28,179 bases of DNA from positions 1 to 28,179 of the forward strand of contig JAUCBJ010006479.1 in assembly GCA_032718475.1 (NCBI GenBank), in the 5' to 3' direction. Position numbers and translations under genes: made by a program. Position 1 is the first letter of the stretch, and each line of letters starts with the position of its first letter. Below are positions 9,901-19,083 of the stretch, one piece after another. A model generated the notes under the pieces. That model was not told the DNA's origin. It searched no databases and worked only from the letters and a program-made list of their open reading frames with translations. This stretch comes from Nemertoderma westbladi (Eukaryota > Xenacoelomorpha > Nemertodermatida > Nemertodermatidae).

Positions 9901-10613
9901 TTAGTAAACAAGGATAAAGCATCTAAAAGCAACTTCATAGTGACTAGGTGCTTTCTATTGCTGTTGCTGAGTAGTTTAATTATAACCGGGAGGCAACCCG
10001 CTTTTCCGAGAAGTGAGGCGTTGACGGTGTTAGTTGCTAACTGCTTGAGAACGTGGACGGCGGATTGTAGGGCGCTGGCAGTTATGGTTCCCCATCGCAA
10101 GAGACTCACTGTCGTGTTTAACATCCCGCTGAGTCGTGCTTTTGTTATGAACTTTCTGTCTTTCGGTCCAATTCTGGTAAAAACGGAGTGAACTAGAACT
10201 ATGAGGGATATGTTTTCGGAGAAGTTAGTAGCGTAAATAGTCAACTGATCTAACAGGACCGCGGTCAGTCCGCACGAAATCATATCTTTCGCGCGACGCC
10301 CGGTCGACGAAATGTCATAAAAACATTCCAATATTAGTCTCCTTACATCCAACTCGAATGAGTTTTCAAGAATGTTACATAAAACTTCCACTCCGTTGAT
10401 GTTCTTATTTAGTACATCAGCGCGAGGTTTATCATGATTGTGTAGTAAAACTTGTAGTTTAGAGATGTGATATTTAACCTCGTGGATTTGTTCATCAGCC
10501 GAATTGCCTTGATACTTTTCAATGTTTGTGATGAGGACAGCCACCTTACAGTTCGCAGACTCGACATTTGATGATGATGATGGAAAAATAACCGCTTTCT
10601 TCGAACTACTCAT
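6942..10613 (-). CDS. AGTPBP1: cytosolic carboxypeptidase 1-like tubulin deglutamylase (M14)
   Basis: A 1223-residue intact ORF matches CCP1/Nna1 in layout and length (human about 1226). This cytosolic zinc carboxypeptidase shortens polyglutamate side chains and C-terminal glutamates on tubulin and other proteins. Residues 30-340 form the armadillo-like N-terminal part, with family motifs such as IGPKDRKF and RKGLLNNIKNLTN. An Asp-rich stretch lies at about 360-390 and a FPELV motif near 440. The CCP-specific beta domain starts near 645 (RVVYDLDNP, FESGNLRKV). The catalytic domain has zinc ligands H871 and E874 (HPGES) and H968 (CDFHGHS), substrate-binding N930/R931 (DLNR) and catalytic E1050 (SYTMEA). 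After this come a heptapeptide repeat (about 1105-1137) and an acidic tail. The ATG follows an in-frame TAA three codons upstream. All active-site residues are present, so it is probably functional. The lack of introns is odd; the 3' two-thirds is much more GC-rich than its surroundings. Confidence 0.96.
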   Translation of the reverse strand: MSSSKKAVIFPSSSSNVESANCKVAVLITNIEKYQGNSADEQIHEVKYHISKLQVLLHNHDKPRADVLNKNINGVEVLCNILENSFELDVRRLILECFYDISSTGRRAKDMISCGLTAVLLDQLTIYATNFSENISLIVLVHSVFTRIGPKDRKFITKARLSGMLNTTVSLLRWGTITASALQSAVHVLKQLATNTVNASLLGKAGCLPVIIKLLSNSNRKHLVTMKLLLDALSLFTKSKSNGLRAVQCNGVSVLLRLTLDWQVYDPRNRQVSIRKGLLNNIKNLTNLKAGCRAVIDADGIKILYKLATDIIDVKEVDVLINAVTQIIRKVLPKHKLPLVSMQSSYRFVLPRNLSGGCAPSAVDYAKDSDDDDNDILTSDDDDLDVETANISESLAGCEGEESEQGSAEGAVSKGAAPSDGFVRQSRGLDELTEEYSSFFPELVELSTDEQLNVYPDAPPPSEHFMTITPMPLIPRPSLSRPLSRTRTADPPGPRYRAASLPNVVADEPKSATYFLPWLNNKTGAKNKKYNLQSNKKGKSFRNQPKPPADTPEGLIEFPSTSSVTSDFDIESPSPYATPELYAESAADTRGINGPNRASLAELHGHSDPVGVPREPQHDAAYLVQRYRLLDDIDRFVNPADLLNRVVYDLDNPVGRVGGGSLSFNSRFESGNLRKVVWVREREYDLLLNADANTDRHHQWFYFEVSDAVANQPYRFNIINNEKFNSQFNFGMQPVVYSVRESLSSAGGVGRWQRGGAEVCYYRNHFVKPAHLAGGLKGRNYYTTTFSVVFHHDNDVCYVAYHYPYTYTMLRIHLDNLAGRAALDRGIFYRERRLCDTLGGNAVPVVTVTGQPASLDELRSRRYVFLTSRVHPGESNASWVMSGCLNFLTSEHPVAEQLRRLFIFKLVPMLNPDGVVSGAHRVSLSGHDLNRCWVAPSADLHPTIYHTKGLLQYLHAIGRAPLVFCDFHGHSRKKNVFMYGNSLSQSWNPSDLEGSYLEDPGYRTLPRLLAAAAPAFSYSLCSFSVDRVKESSARVCVWRELGVLRSYTMEATYCGCDQGVYRGVQLGTRDLQETGRRFCEALLKLHGLVGQRKRADGESRGGVAKPEVTLNKPEVTLSKMEVTLGKPEVPLAKTEVPLRNPNITDAPRAFSTSSNSLESNGVAKFPAVGPPGSSSTLAKVTRELEELLGDSDDSDDDRDPADVYSDNEGLKYFNHLSESEDDG
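7204..7302 (-). repeat. 21-bp coding repeat, KPEVTLx heptapeptides
   Basis: About five tandem 21-bp units inside the CCP1 gene encode K-P/M/T-E-V-T/P-L-x heptads between the catalytic domain and the acidic tail. The frame is kept in every unit. The human protein has no comparable repeat that I recall, so it is probably a lineage-specific linker expansion. Confidence 0.9.
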
Positions 10614-11235
10614 TCTATATTACGTTTGTTTAGCCTGTAGTAAGCTGGTAAGGCAGTAAGGTGTAAGGCGTAAGGGGTTACCACTGTCGACTGTATAAGT
10701 TAATATCCTTACGGAGTTAATCTGCATCTAGCATCTAGTTCAGTAGTTCAGTAGTTGTCAAGAGCTCAGAAGAACTGTAAATCTCAGCTAACGGACGCGG
10801 ACGGGAACAGCCATCATCAACTCATGGCTCAATCAGTAAGTTCTGAAGTTGTATTGTAAGAAGTACTGAAGAACTGAAGTATGCCTAGGCCTAATTCATA
10901 ATTTGTAATTTATAACTGTTGAAAGCAGTAATGGCAAATGGGGTTGTTATTATTTGTTTTAATAGGCCTCAGCCTGTCAGCCTGTCAGTCTTCATATCTC
11001 ATCACTACCAGACAGCCAGACTGTCCTGCCCTGCTACTGTAGCAGAACTACAGACCAGACAGCCACAGCTTGGCAGCTTAGCTCAGAGCTGGCAGCGTCT
11101 GAGCGTGGCAGGCCAGCAGGCAGTACAGTAGGTACGGTACGGTACCGGTGAATCAATTTAAAAAGTTTCAGTTTCTTGTAATCCTCTGTCAGTTTTCTAG
11201 CAGCCTTTCTTTTATACAACAACAACAAAGTGATC
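10614..11235. other. CCP1 upstream region
   Basis: This should contain the CCP1 promoter and 5' untranslated region on the minus strand. It has short slippage-type direct repeats: GTAAGG variants near 10650-10680, TCAGTAGT near 10740, CAGCCTGT near 10970, GGTACGGTACGGTACCGG near 11131. I see no clear TATA box and no gene. Confidence 0.4.
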
Positions 11236-11686
11236 ATGGAACCTTTGTTTAATGGAACCAGTCAATCTTCTTCTAAGAGTTCTTATGCAACGGCCGTGGA
11301 AGAAATTGAGTTGGTGCTGGACGAAGTATAGCGGCCGTCGCAGATACAAGAAAACGTTGCGGCCAACATTCACCTCACCCTCAGCCCAACAATGTAGAAC
11401 AATCAAACTGGCTGTGAAGAATCTTTAAAGATCCAGAACATCAGATTAAGGTTTCGTTTGCAATAATCACATATCTTCTGGCATTTATTATCGCTGTAAT
11501 ATTACTAATGGTGTTGTTACAACCTGCACCAGCTGAGTCCACCACCGTTACCAATTATTCTAACAGAAGTAGCAGACACCGGATGGTGCCTCCTCTACAA
11601 CCGAGGCCGCTGAAAGTATCGCACCAACGACCACAGATAGTACCTCCCTAACAACCTCAATCACTGATTCGACTCACATACCGTAA
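11236..11686 (+). pseudogene. broken ORF of a single-pass membrane protein
   Basis: Four open segments in shifting frames read in order like one small membrane protein. Segment 1 (11236-11331) has an ATG and an acidic Ser-rich start (MEPLFNGTSQ, ending ELVLDEV). Segment 2 (11327-11428) is basic (YSGRRRYKK). Segment 3 (11418-11651) holds a strong hydrophobic helix of about 22 residues encoded at about 11451-11520, followed by QPAPAESTT. Segment 4 (11582-11686) is a Thr/Ser-rich mucin-like tail (TTTDSTSLTTSIT). Base composition is more balanced than the flanks. I do not recognise the family. Frameshifts make it a probable pseudogene; sequencing indels or small introns are alternatives, though clean GT-AG junctions were not evident. 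Confidence 0.4.
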
Positions 11687-12900
11687 CGTTAGACATCTTC
11701 TCATGTGCCGATAACCGGAACCCAACTAAAGTGGTATAGCTTGTGTGACCATTTTTGAACATTGATTTTTTATATATTAGTGAATGTTCTAGTCCTATGT
11801 AGTTCCTTGCAAAAAGTGTCTAGTGAATTATAGAACATTGTAGATATCTTTGGTAGCTAATGTTTTTTCCTACCGTAGCTAGTTTATTTTCAAAAAATGT
11901 TATAGTTTTTATGATATTCGTGAATGTTCTAGAACATATTTTTTTATGGTAGCTTGTGTTTTTTTTACTACAGTAGCTAGTATTAGCCGTAAAAGCTTCA
12001 AAGTGCTAAATTATGAACAATGGCGAATCTAATTTTATTTATTTGTGGGGAATTATTTGTAAATATGCACTTAAAATTTCTATAACAACCTAATAATGAC
12101 GCAGTGACATATTGGATATACTGGAAATACATAGTAAAATGTATGGCGTAGGGACATATTGAGAAATAATGTCGCAATGCGATATAAAGCTGGAAAATAT
12201 GTCGCCCTGGCGATTTGATAGTGTGAAATTAATTCCACACAAATAAATAATAGCTATTTATTTTATTGTGTATAATGTAGGACTTTATCTCACCCCGGTC
12301 CCGAATGCTAATATTTACACGAACGAGTGAAGCGAGTGAGTGAAATATTGAAACGAGGTGATATGATCAATATAATATGTTGTTTTATTGTTAAATTACT
12401 GGATTACTTAACAAGGTGTATAATATAGTGTATAACAGTAGCCATTTATTATATTTCATTTCATGTTTTTCATGTTTTGTTCACGATTCACATTTTCGCT
12501 ATTATATACCAAATTTCTAAAACTATGTTCTAGACCTCTTAAAAAGGTTACAGAAAAAAATTCTGGAAGATTTTTATAAACCAGCAAACATGTTCTAGAA
12601 CAACAATTTAAAATAACAAAAACTAGCTCCGCTATTATATTAGTTTAGAACTATTTTAAAAAATGTAATAGAATTATAAAAATAATAGCTAACATGCTGG
12701 CGAACATACATACTGTACTACTGTAGTATAAAAAAAATACCTTATATTAGTTAATTTCTTATTATTAGGTAACTGGAACAAGAAATAGCTATAATACACT
12801 CTGTCATTTAGTAACCAAGACAGCGTGAGCGATATATAAATAGGTGGATTACTTACCAGAAATTTAACAATAATTAACTATTTACATACTGTACTTGTGT

Positions 12901-13017
12901 GTAAAGTAGCACTTTACAGTATGATGATCCGAGTGGCTTTGTTACACGAACGAACGTTAGTGAGTGAGTGAAAATAAAGCCACGAGGATCAGAACACTGT
13001 AAAGTACTGTACTTTGC
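12901..13017. repeat. hairpin-forming repeat, GTAAAGTAGCACTTTAC
   Basis: GTAAAGTAGCACTTTACAGT at the left and ACTGTAAAGTACTGTACTTTGC at the right are inverted copies around a GAACGAACGTTAGTGAGTG-type core. The same architecture recurs at 13505-13620. Confidence 0.7.
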
Positions 13018-13310
13018 AACAAGTACAGTACAGTATGTATGTAGTTTTATTCCAAAATTTTAACATTACAAAATGATTGTACATATACAGTACATTATAA
13101 GTAATAGAAACTGCACAAATTATATTAGTTGCTGTATAAATAAATGTAAAAATAACATAAATTATGTTATAAATAAGTTAGCTTATATTTATGGTGGCTT
13201 TTGGAGCCATGTTGATAGCTACTGGTTATTAATAGCTATACCCCGCCTACCGGTAGGTAATGCAGTAGGCCTATCTGGCTGTCAGGCAAATTTCCACCTA
13301 TTGTTTACGG

Positions 13311-13347
13311 CGTTAAGTAATGTCCACTAAGGGGACATTACTTAACG
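13311..13347. repeat. perfect 15-bp stem hairpin
   Basis: CGTTAAGTAATGTCC and its exact complement GGACATTACTTAACG are separated by seven bases. It may be the joined ends of a small foldback element; no coding role is visible. Confidence 0.85.
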
Positions 13348-13504
13348 GATAACACCAAATACAATACTAAATGTAATGTACAGGCCAATACAATGCTGTA
13401 ATGTCCTCAAAAGTTGTAATGTGCTAAATAAAAACTCGCTGTTAATACTAACGGCGTTGAGTAATGTTATAATTCTGGAATAATAACTATTTACATCATT
13501 GTGT

Positions 13505-13620
13505 GCAAAGTAGCACTTTGCAGCGTTATGACACGAGTTTATTTATGTACCGAGCGAGCGCAGCGAAGGAGGTTTACATAAATATACAAGGGTCTTTAAC
13601 GCTGAAAAGTGAACTTTGCA
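13505..13620. repeat. hairpin-forming repeat, GCAAAGTAGCACTTTGC
   Basis: The left edge GCAAAGTAGCACTTTGCAGC is itself palindromic and pairs with GCTGAAAAGTGAACTTTGC at the right edge, around an ACCGAGCGAGCGCAGCGAAGG core. Same family as 12901-13017 and the perfect palindrome at 17041. Confidence 0.7.
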
Positions 13621-14789
13621 AGCAATGATGTATGTAATTTTGTTACATTATCTCAACTTATCAGCGTTCGGTATGTGAACAAAGGATTTTATGGATGCTC
13701 ATATGGGTCGTTCTCACAAAAAGTGGCCAAACTTTTATGTCAAAATGTCCATGCATTCGCACGGTTATATTTCCAACGACACAGTTTTAACCCCATGAAC
13801 CTATATACCAATCGGAAGAGCGGAAATCTGCTCATATTTCAGCAAATTTTCAACAGATTCCATTAACAACCTAGAGAATGACACCATTTCAAATATCGAA
13901 AATGCATGTTTTATGAAATGTCACATTGAATTATTTTGAAATATTTGGCTTCTGAGCTAAAGCAATGAAAGCAAAGTTTCCACATACCATACATAAAAAT
14001 AAAGCAAATTTAATGCTCTTTCACATACTAACATACTATTGGTGGTTTTCAACCGAAGCTACTCACATTTTATATATTTACTATTTACTAACAATTAATT
14101 ACGCCGTCACTAGGATTTTGTCCACCATGTAACGCTCGTTTTTATGACATGGTTTTTTTATATTTATTCACAACATCTCCAAGTGAGATATTTCTAAACG
14201 GCGATTTATTCAGCTATCAGCAGGTAAAAAAATTATAAGAATTCGTTCATTAGAACTCGAGCGTTGTGCGAAAACGTAAATCTACATAAAATACCGTCAT
14301 TAGGAATGTCCTCAATGTAACGCTACTTTGAATAGCGATAACTTTTGCTTTACTAATCATATCGACACCATTGAGGGCTCATATGAAAGAGCAATCGCAG
14401 ATCTATCGAATCACATATTTGATTTTAATATAGTTTCAAAACAGACTATAGTCAACGCCATGCTAATGAAAAATGTCTTCAATGTCCATCATGTAACGCA
14501 TGTAACGCTGTCACAATCAATAGCGTTACACTTGAGACATGTCCATCATGTAACGCAGTTGGGCCTGAACATACCTAGCAGTACGAGTGGCGTTTCTTTT
14601 ACAAATTAGGCAGTCAGGGTCAAATAATAGTCGATGGTTTCTGGTTTTCAGTATTTAGTATAAACTACTGTAGTAGTCTCATGAGTTTGTTTACCTTTCT
14701 TTATTTCGGTTCTAAAACGGTACTTCTTAATCGTCATGCAATTACAATTGTCAAACGGAATTAAGCGTGTTGTGTCCGGTAAGAACTTC

Positions 14790-16058
14790 TCGATTGAAGT
14801 TAGTGATGGCGTTATAGGTGAAGGACTTAGAGATTAAGTTAGTGATGGCGTTACACGTGAAGGACTTAGATATTAAGTTATTGATGGCGTTACACGTGAA
14901 GGACTTAGTTACACGTGAAGGACATAGAGATTAAGTTAGTGATGGGATGGCGTCACACGTGAAGGACTTAGAGATTAAGTTAGTGATGGCGTTACACGTG
15001 AAGGACTTAGAGATTAAGTTAGTGATGGCGTTACACGTGAAGGACTTAGAGATTAAGTTAGTGATGGGATGGCGTTACACGTGAAGGACTTAGAGATTAA
15101 GTTAGTGATGGCGTTACACGTGAAGGACTTAGAGATTAAGTTAGTGATGGCGTTACACGTGAAGGACTTAGTTACACGTGAAGGACTTAGAGATTAAGTT
15201 AGTGATGTGATGGCGTTACACGTGAAGGACTTAGAGATTAAGTTAGTGATGGCGTTACACGTGAAGGACTTAGTTACACGTAAAGGACTTAGTTACACGT
15301 GAAGGACTTAGAGATTACGTTAGTGATGGGATGGCGTTACACGTGAAGGACTTAGAGATTAAGTTAGTGATGGCGTTACACGTGAAGGACTTAGTTACAC
15401 GTGAAGGACTTAGAGATTAAGATAGTGATGGGATGGCGTTACACGTGAAGGACTTAGAGATTAAGTTAGTGATGTGATGGCGTTACACGTGAAGGACTTA
15501 GAGATTAAGTTAGTGATGGCGTTACACGTGAAGGACTTAGAGATTAAGTTAGTGATGGCGTTACACGTGAAGGACTTAGTTACACGTAAAGGACTTAGTT
15601 ACACGTGAAGGACTTAGAGATTACGTTAGTGATGGGATGGCGTTACACGTGAAGGACTTAGAGATTAAGTTAGTGATGGCGTTACACGTGAAGGACTTAG
15701 ATATTAAGTTAGTGATGACGTTACACGTGAAGGACTTAGTTACACGTGAATGACTTAGAGATTACGTTAGTGATGGGATGGTGTTACACGTGAAGGACTT
15801 AGAGATTAAGTTAGTGATGGCGTTACACGTGAAGGACTTAGAGATTAAGTTAGTGATGGCGTTACACTTGAAGGACTTAGTTACACGTGAAGGACTTAGA
15901 GATTACGTTAGTGATGGGATGGTGTTACACGTGAAGGACTTAGAGATTAAGTTAGTGATGGCGTTACACGTGAAGGACTTAGAGATTAAGTTAGTGATGG
16001 CGTTACACTTGAAGGACTTAGTTACACGTGAAGGACTTAGAGATTACGTTAGTGATGA
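14790..16058. repeat. 39-bp satellite-like array with CACGTG in each unit
   Basis: The main unit is 39 bp and contains GTTACACGTGAAGGACTTAG, then AGATTAAGTTAGTGATGGC. Shorter 19-bp subunits (TTACACGTGAAGGACTTAG) and longer 44-bp units with GATGGGATGG are mixed in, giving a higher-order pattern of alternating 39, 44 and 39+19. I count about 30 exact CACGTG E-box palindromes; a few units carry CACGTA or CACTTG. Open frames across part of it (15778-16104) are by-products of periodicity. Confidence 0.95.
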
Positions 16059-16297
16059 TTTTAAGGATTCCGTTAACTATTTTGTACAATTAGTGTTACA
16101 ATAGTATGTATATTCATATTGTATGTATACAAATAATACAAACTAAATAATTTGCTGATTTGAAAAATATTATTTTCAGCCATTGGGTCGATAAATAAAT
16201 CCTTAAAAAACCCGTATAAATATAAAATAAATCCGTACATGACATTAAAGTGACTGTTGAATTTCTGGTATATATTTTAAATGTCAAATCCTGGATA

Positions 16298-16543
16298 CTG
16301 ATTGGCTAACAAGTAGCGTTACATTCGAGACAACGAGTTAGATTGTGGGCGTTTTGTGAAATGAAGGCTGCTGATTGGCTAACAAGTAGCGTTACATTCG
16401 AGACAACGAGTTAGATTGTGGGCGTTTTGTGAAATGAAGGCTGCTGATTGGCTAACAAGTAGCGTTACATTCGAGACAACGAGTTAGATTGTGGGCGTTT
16501 TGTGAAATGAAGGCTGCTGATTGGCTAACAAGTAGCGTTACAC
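16298..16543. repeat. 73-bp tandem repeat, 3.3 copies
   Basis: Copies begin with GATTGGCTAACAAGTAGCG at 16300, 16373, 16446 and 16519, an exact 73-bp period with almost no divergence. Each holds AGCGTTACATTCGAGACAAC and TGTGGGCGTTTTGTG. It lies just inside the right end of the 3.04-kb element. Confidence 0.95.
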
Positions 16544-17040
16544 AAGCGACAAAATGTTACATTGTGGACATTAGTTTTTCGCGAATAAAACCTTACGACT
16601 TTACTAAATAAACGGCCCACTAGTGTATTCGAAATCGCCTCATCGAGTGCTCTCGAAATATGTATATATATTTACATGGTTTTGACAAAAAAAAATTTTG
16701 ACAATTTTTTCTCAAAATTTTGGCCACTTTTTGTGAGAACAACCCATATACATTTTAATCATGATCGAATATAAGTGAAATTTAGTAACAGGTACACTGG
16801 TACACAGTATTAATTATACATTTAAATCTAATTTCATTACAGTTTATTTGAAATTATCTCATGCATGGATGTGATAAATCGTTAATCCATCTTGACTTTA
16901 GTCGACTAGTCCCGTCGCTGCAAACTGGATAATAAAGCAACACTCATTAACATAAATGGAAATAATACATTCTGGAATACGGTAATTGAAGTTGTTTCCA
17001 TGTCATTGATTACTTTGCAGCGTTCCTTCCTATAGGCCGC

Positions 17041-17069
17041 AACGCTGCAAAGTAGTACTTTGCAGCGTT
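17041..17069. repeat. perfect 14-bp palindrome, AACGCTGCAAAGTA
   Basis: AACGCTGCAAAGTA and its exact complement TACTTTGCAGCGTT flank one G. The same GCAAAGTA-TACTTTGC core forms the stems at 12901 and 13505. Confidence 0.9.
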
Positions 17070-17240
17070 ACGAGTAATTCACAAGAACGCTGTTAAGTAG
17101 TCATAATGTAACAAAATATATTATTGTTTAATAAGTAATTATACGTTGCACTACTGTAGCCGCACTTATTCTCCGTACTCCGTACCGTAATAACTCCGTA
17201 TCGCAGTTATTCTTCGTCCTTATTTGTTGATACTGTACCA

Positions 17241-17420
17241 ATGGAAAGGTTTCGTTACAAGGATTCCAAATTTGTTAATGTTAATGTCGTTGAGAAATAG
17301 CTGAGAATGACCGTTTAAAAACTGCAGATATTTGTATTCTATACAGGCAGCCAGCAGGAAAGGCCATTTATTACGGTATATTTGTTAATAAATAAGCCTA
17401 CACAATATTCTGGAACAATT
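17241..17420 (+). repeat. diverged copy of the 1793-2077 repeat arm
   Basis: Shared words in the same order as 1755-1895: AAGGATTCCAAAT, GTCGTTGAGAAA, AGCTGAGA, AAAGGCCATTTATTA, and CACAATATTCTGGAACA, the last matching the inner end of the right arm read inversely. Only one arm is present, so this is a fragment or solo end. Confidence 0.75.
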
Positions 17421-18384
17421 ATTTATTTAAAGATTTGAAGAGCAATATTCCCCATTTACCTGGGTAAATAATGCAAATCTTATACCACTGGTCCTTTGAC
17501 TGAGGGGTAAATAATGTAAATTTAAACAGTGAAAGCTAGCACAGCTAGTGTAGCTCGGCCCGCCCTCTTGCAGTGGGGGAAGTAGGAACTTATTTTATGT
17601 TTTGCGGGTGGTCAGTGAGGCTGTGATTGAAAAGTTTAAGATACTTGAAGTAGTTTGTGATCTCAAAAAAGTTAAAAAATAAAAAAGTGTTGGGTTCGGG
17701 AAACAATAACAAAAAAATGATTCCTTAAAAGCTTCTGGGAGAAAGATAAACAAAATAATGGTGAGGTGCAACATGACCTACTATAAGAATTTATAGGTCA
17801 TCGGTGCAACCTGGGGTTATAATTGAATTCTTGGGCGCATTAATAATTCGGATACGGGAGTAAATTGTAATTTAACCGACGTTTAAAAGTTTCAAGACTA
17901 GGACTACCGGTATTACGGATAGTAGATTCAGTATAGATTCAGATAACGCGTTCTACTAATGTTCTAGAACATTTACCAATAACAAAATGAGTTTTGGGAT
18001 GAATATAAAAAAAGGATTTGCTGACGTCAATGGATATGGTTACTGGCTGGGATTGGATGCGATTCATCTGATAACGAAGGGATGGAAATGTTCTAACATG
18101 GGAGAGTGACCGTGGTGATTTAGATAATGGACTGGCCGGAGCGAAAGGGAAACAATTCTCGACGAAAGATATCGAGATAACATGATGATACCAGCAGGTT
18201 ATTGGCACAGAATCGAGAAAGCGGTTGGTGACAAAGGAGTCTAAAACGGGCCCCATGCCGGCTTATCAACAAATTTGCACCGCCACAAATCACTATCCAC
18301 CATGGATTTCGTGAGATTATCCGCATCTTCAAGGACATCGTCCTTTAACAGGCGTCTCACGGGTACTAGTGTGTTTTGTGCACA

Positions 18385-18405
18385 CCCCCCCCCCCCCCCC
18401 CCCCC
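18385..18405. repeat. poly-C run of 21
   Basis: Twenty-one C in the left TIR, while the right TIR has only a short G run (about six). Expansion by slippage after insertion is the simplest explanation. Confidence 0.95.
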
Positions 18406-18450
18406 TAAAATTTTTTATACTAGCTAGTTTTTGTTACTTTTTTAAAAACA

Positions 18451-18524
18451 TGTTCTAGAACATATAATCTATTCATTTAATATAACAATTTTGTTTTAGA
18501 ACAAATATTTTTTGTTCTAGAACA
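18451..18524 (+). repeat. palindrome module 1 (793-bp element)
   Basis: Sites at 18451 (TGTTCTAGAACA), 18492 (TGTTTTAGAACA) and 18513 (TGTTCTAGAACA): spacing 41 then 21 bp, with the 9-bp spacer AATATTTTT. Preceded by CTAGCTAGTTTTTGTTAC. Confidence 0.9.
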
Positions 18525-18634
18525 AAAATAGAAAAAAACAAGCTAATTTGTTTATATTTTTCATTTTTTATTGTATGCTATCTTTGTATTAATTTCTTAA
18601 ACTAGATAGTTTTTGTTTCCTTTTTAAAAAAAAA

Positions 18635-18708
18635 TGTTCTAGAGTATATTATCTATTCATTTAATATAAAAATTTAGTTCTGGAACAAATATTATTTGTT
18701 CTAGAACA
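18635..18708 (+). repeat. palindrome module 2 (793-bp element)
   Basis: Sites at 18635 (TGTTCTAGAGTA), 18676 (AGTTCTGGAACA) and 18697 (TGTTCTAGAACA): spacing 41 then 21 bp, spacer AATATTATT. Preceded by CTAGATAGTTTTTGTTTC; direct duplicate of module 1 about 184 bp away. Confidence 0.88.
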
Positions 18709-18875
18709 AAAAAAAACAAAAAATAATTAAATTTGTTAATTTTTTATTCTATGTTATCTTTGTATCACATATTTAATGAAAATCACTAGCTAGAATGAAA
18801 ATTTGTAGTTGTTAGTAATTGTTTTTAACACTTACTAATCAAATAAAAAGCACCACAAAATAACATTTTTTTTAA

Positions 18876-18949
18876 TGTTCTAGAACAAAAAATAATTGTT
18901 CTAGAACATTACTTTTCACAAAAATGAATAGACGAAATGTTCTAGAACA
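18876..18949 (-). repeat. palindrome module 3 (793-bp element, inverted)
   Basis: Sites at 18876, 18897 and 18938, all exact TGTTCTAGAACA: spacing 21 then 41 bp, spacer AAAAATAAT. AAAATGAATAGAC follows, the inverted form of the ATTCATTT word of modules 1 and 2. Followed by AAAAAAACTAGC. Confidence 0.9.
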
Positions 18950-19011
18950 TTAAAAAATAAAATAAAAAAAACTAGCTTTGATAACTTCAAAAATACCTAA
19001 TTAATTAATTT

Positions 19012-19083
19012 TGTTCTAGAACAACAATTATTTGTTCTAGAACAAAATTAATAAAAAAATGAAAGACAATATGTTCTAGAACA
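19012..19083 (-). repeat. palindrome module 4 (793-bp element, inverted)
   Basis: Sites at 19012, 19033 and 19072, all exact: spacing 21 then 39 bp, spacer ACAATTATT. Followed by GTAACAAAAACTAGCTAG, the inverse of the box before module 1. Confidence 0.9.

Larger units (their letters stand above)
11687..13700. other. decayed repeat-rich spacer with palindromes
   Basis: No gene is recognised. Two exact TGTTCTAGAACA palindromes (11925 and 12591) and several near variants (12526, 12559) occur. The second is followed by AACAAAAACTAGCTC, as in the foldback modules at 18451-19083. Strings like GGTAGCTAATGTTTT and GTAGCTAGTTTATTTTC resemble the 957-bp element, so a decayed relative of those elements probably lies here. 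Bursts of GAGTGAAGCGAGTGAGTG (12325) and GAGCGAGCGCAGCGAAGG (13552) sit within loose hairpins. Confidence 0.5.
13705..16745. mobile_element. 3.04-kb TIR element loaded with tandem arrays
   Basis: The terminal inverted repeats are about 27 bp with one mismatch, starting GGGTCGTTCTCACAAAAAG at the left and GGGTTGTTCTCACAAAAAG read inward from the right. ATAT flanks both sides, which fits a 4-bp target duplication (or TA if the ends are one base longer). The interior has no transposase. It is mostly repeats sharing a GCGTTACA or TGTAACGC word: scattered copies at 14120-14560, the 39-bp array and the 73-bp array. I cannot assign a superfamily with confidence. Random short ORFs inside, including one across the left end, are not genes. 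Confidence 0.8.
16750..18240. other. gene-free spacer
   Basis: No gene is recognised. The stretch holds the palindrome at 17041, a repeat arm at 17241, and an isolated TGTTCTAGAACA at 17960-17971. Minus-strand ORFs here (17939-18256) do not match a family, apart from the LINE tail that begins at 18241. Confidence 0.5.

Noticed and set aside
11925-12602. TGTTCTAGAACA as steroid receptor response element
   Set aside because: Canonical glucocorticoid/androgen elements have AGAACAnnnTGTTCT; here the half-sites are in the opposite order and without a spacer.
15778-16104. 108-codon ORF in the 39-bp array
   Set aside because: Periodic translation of the tandem repeat only.
17939-18256. 105-codon minus ORF as a separate gene
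   Set aside because: Lies downstream of and out of frame with the LINE tail and has no recognisable motif of its own.
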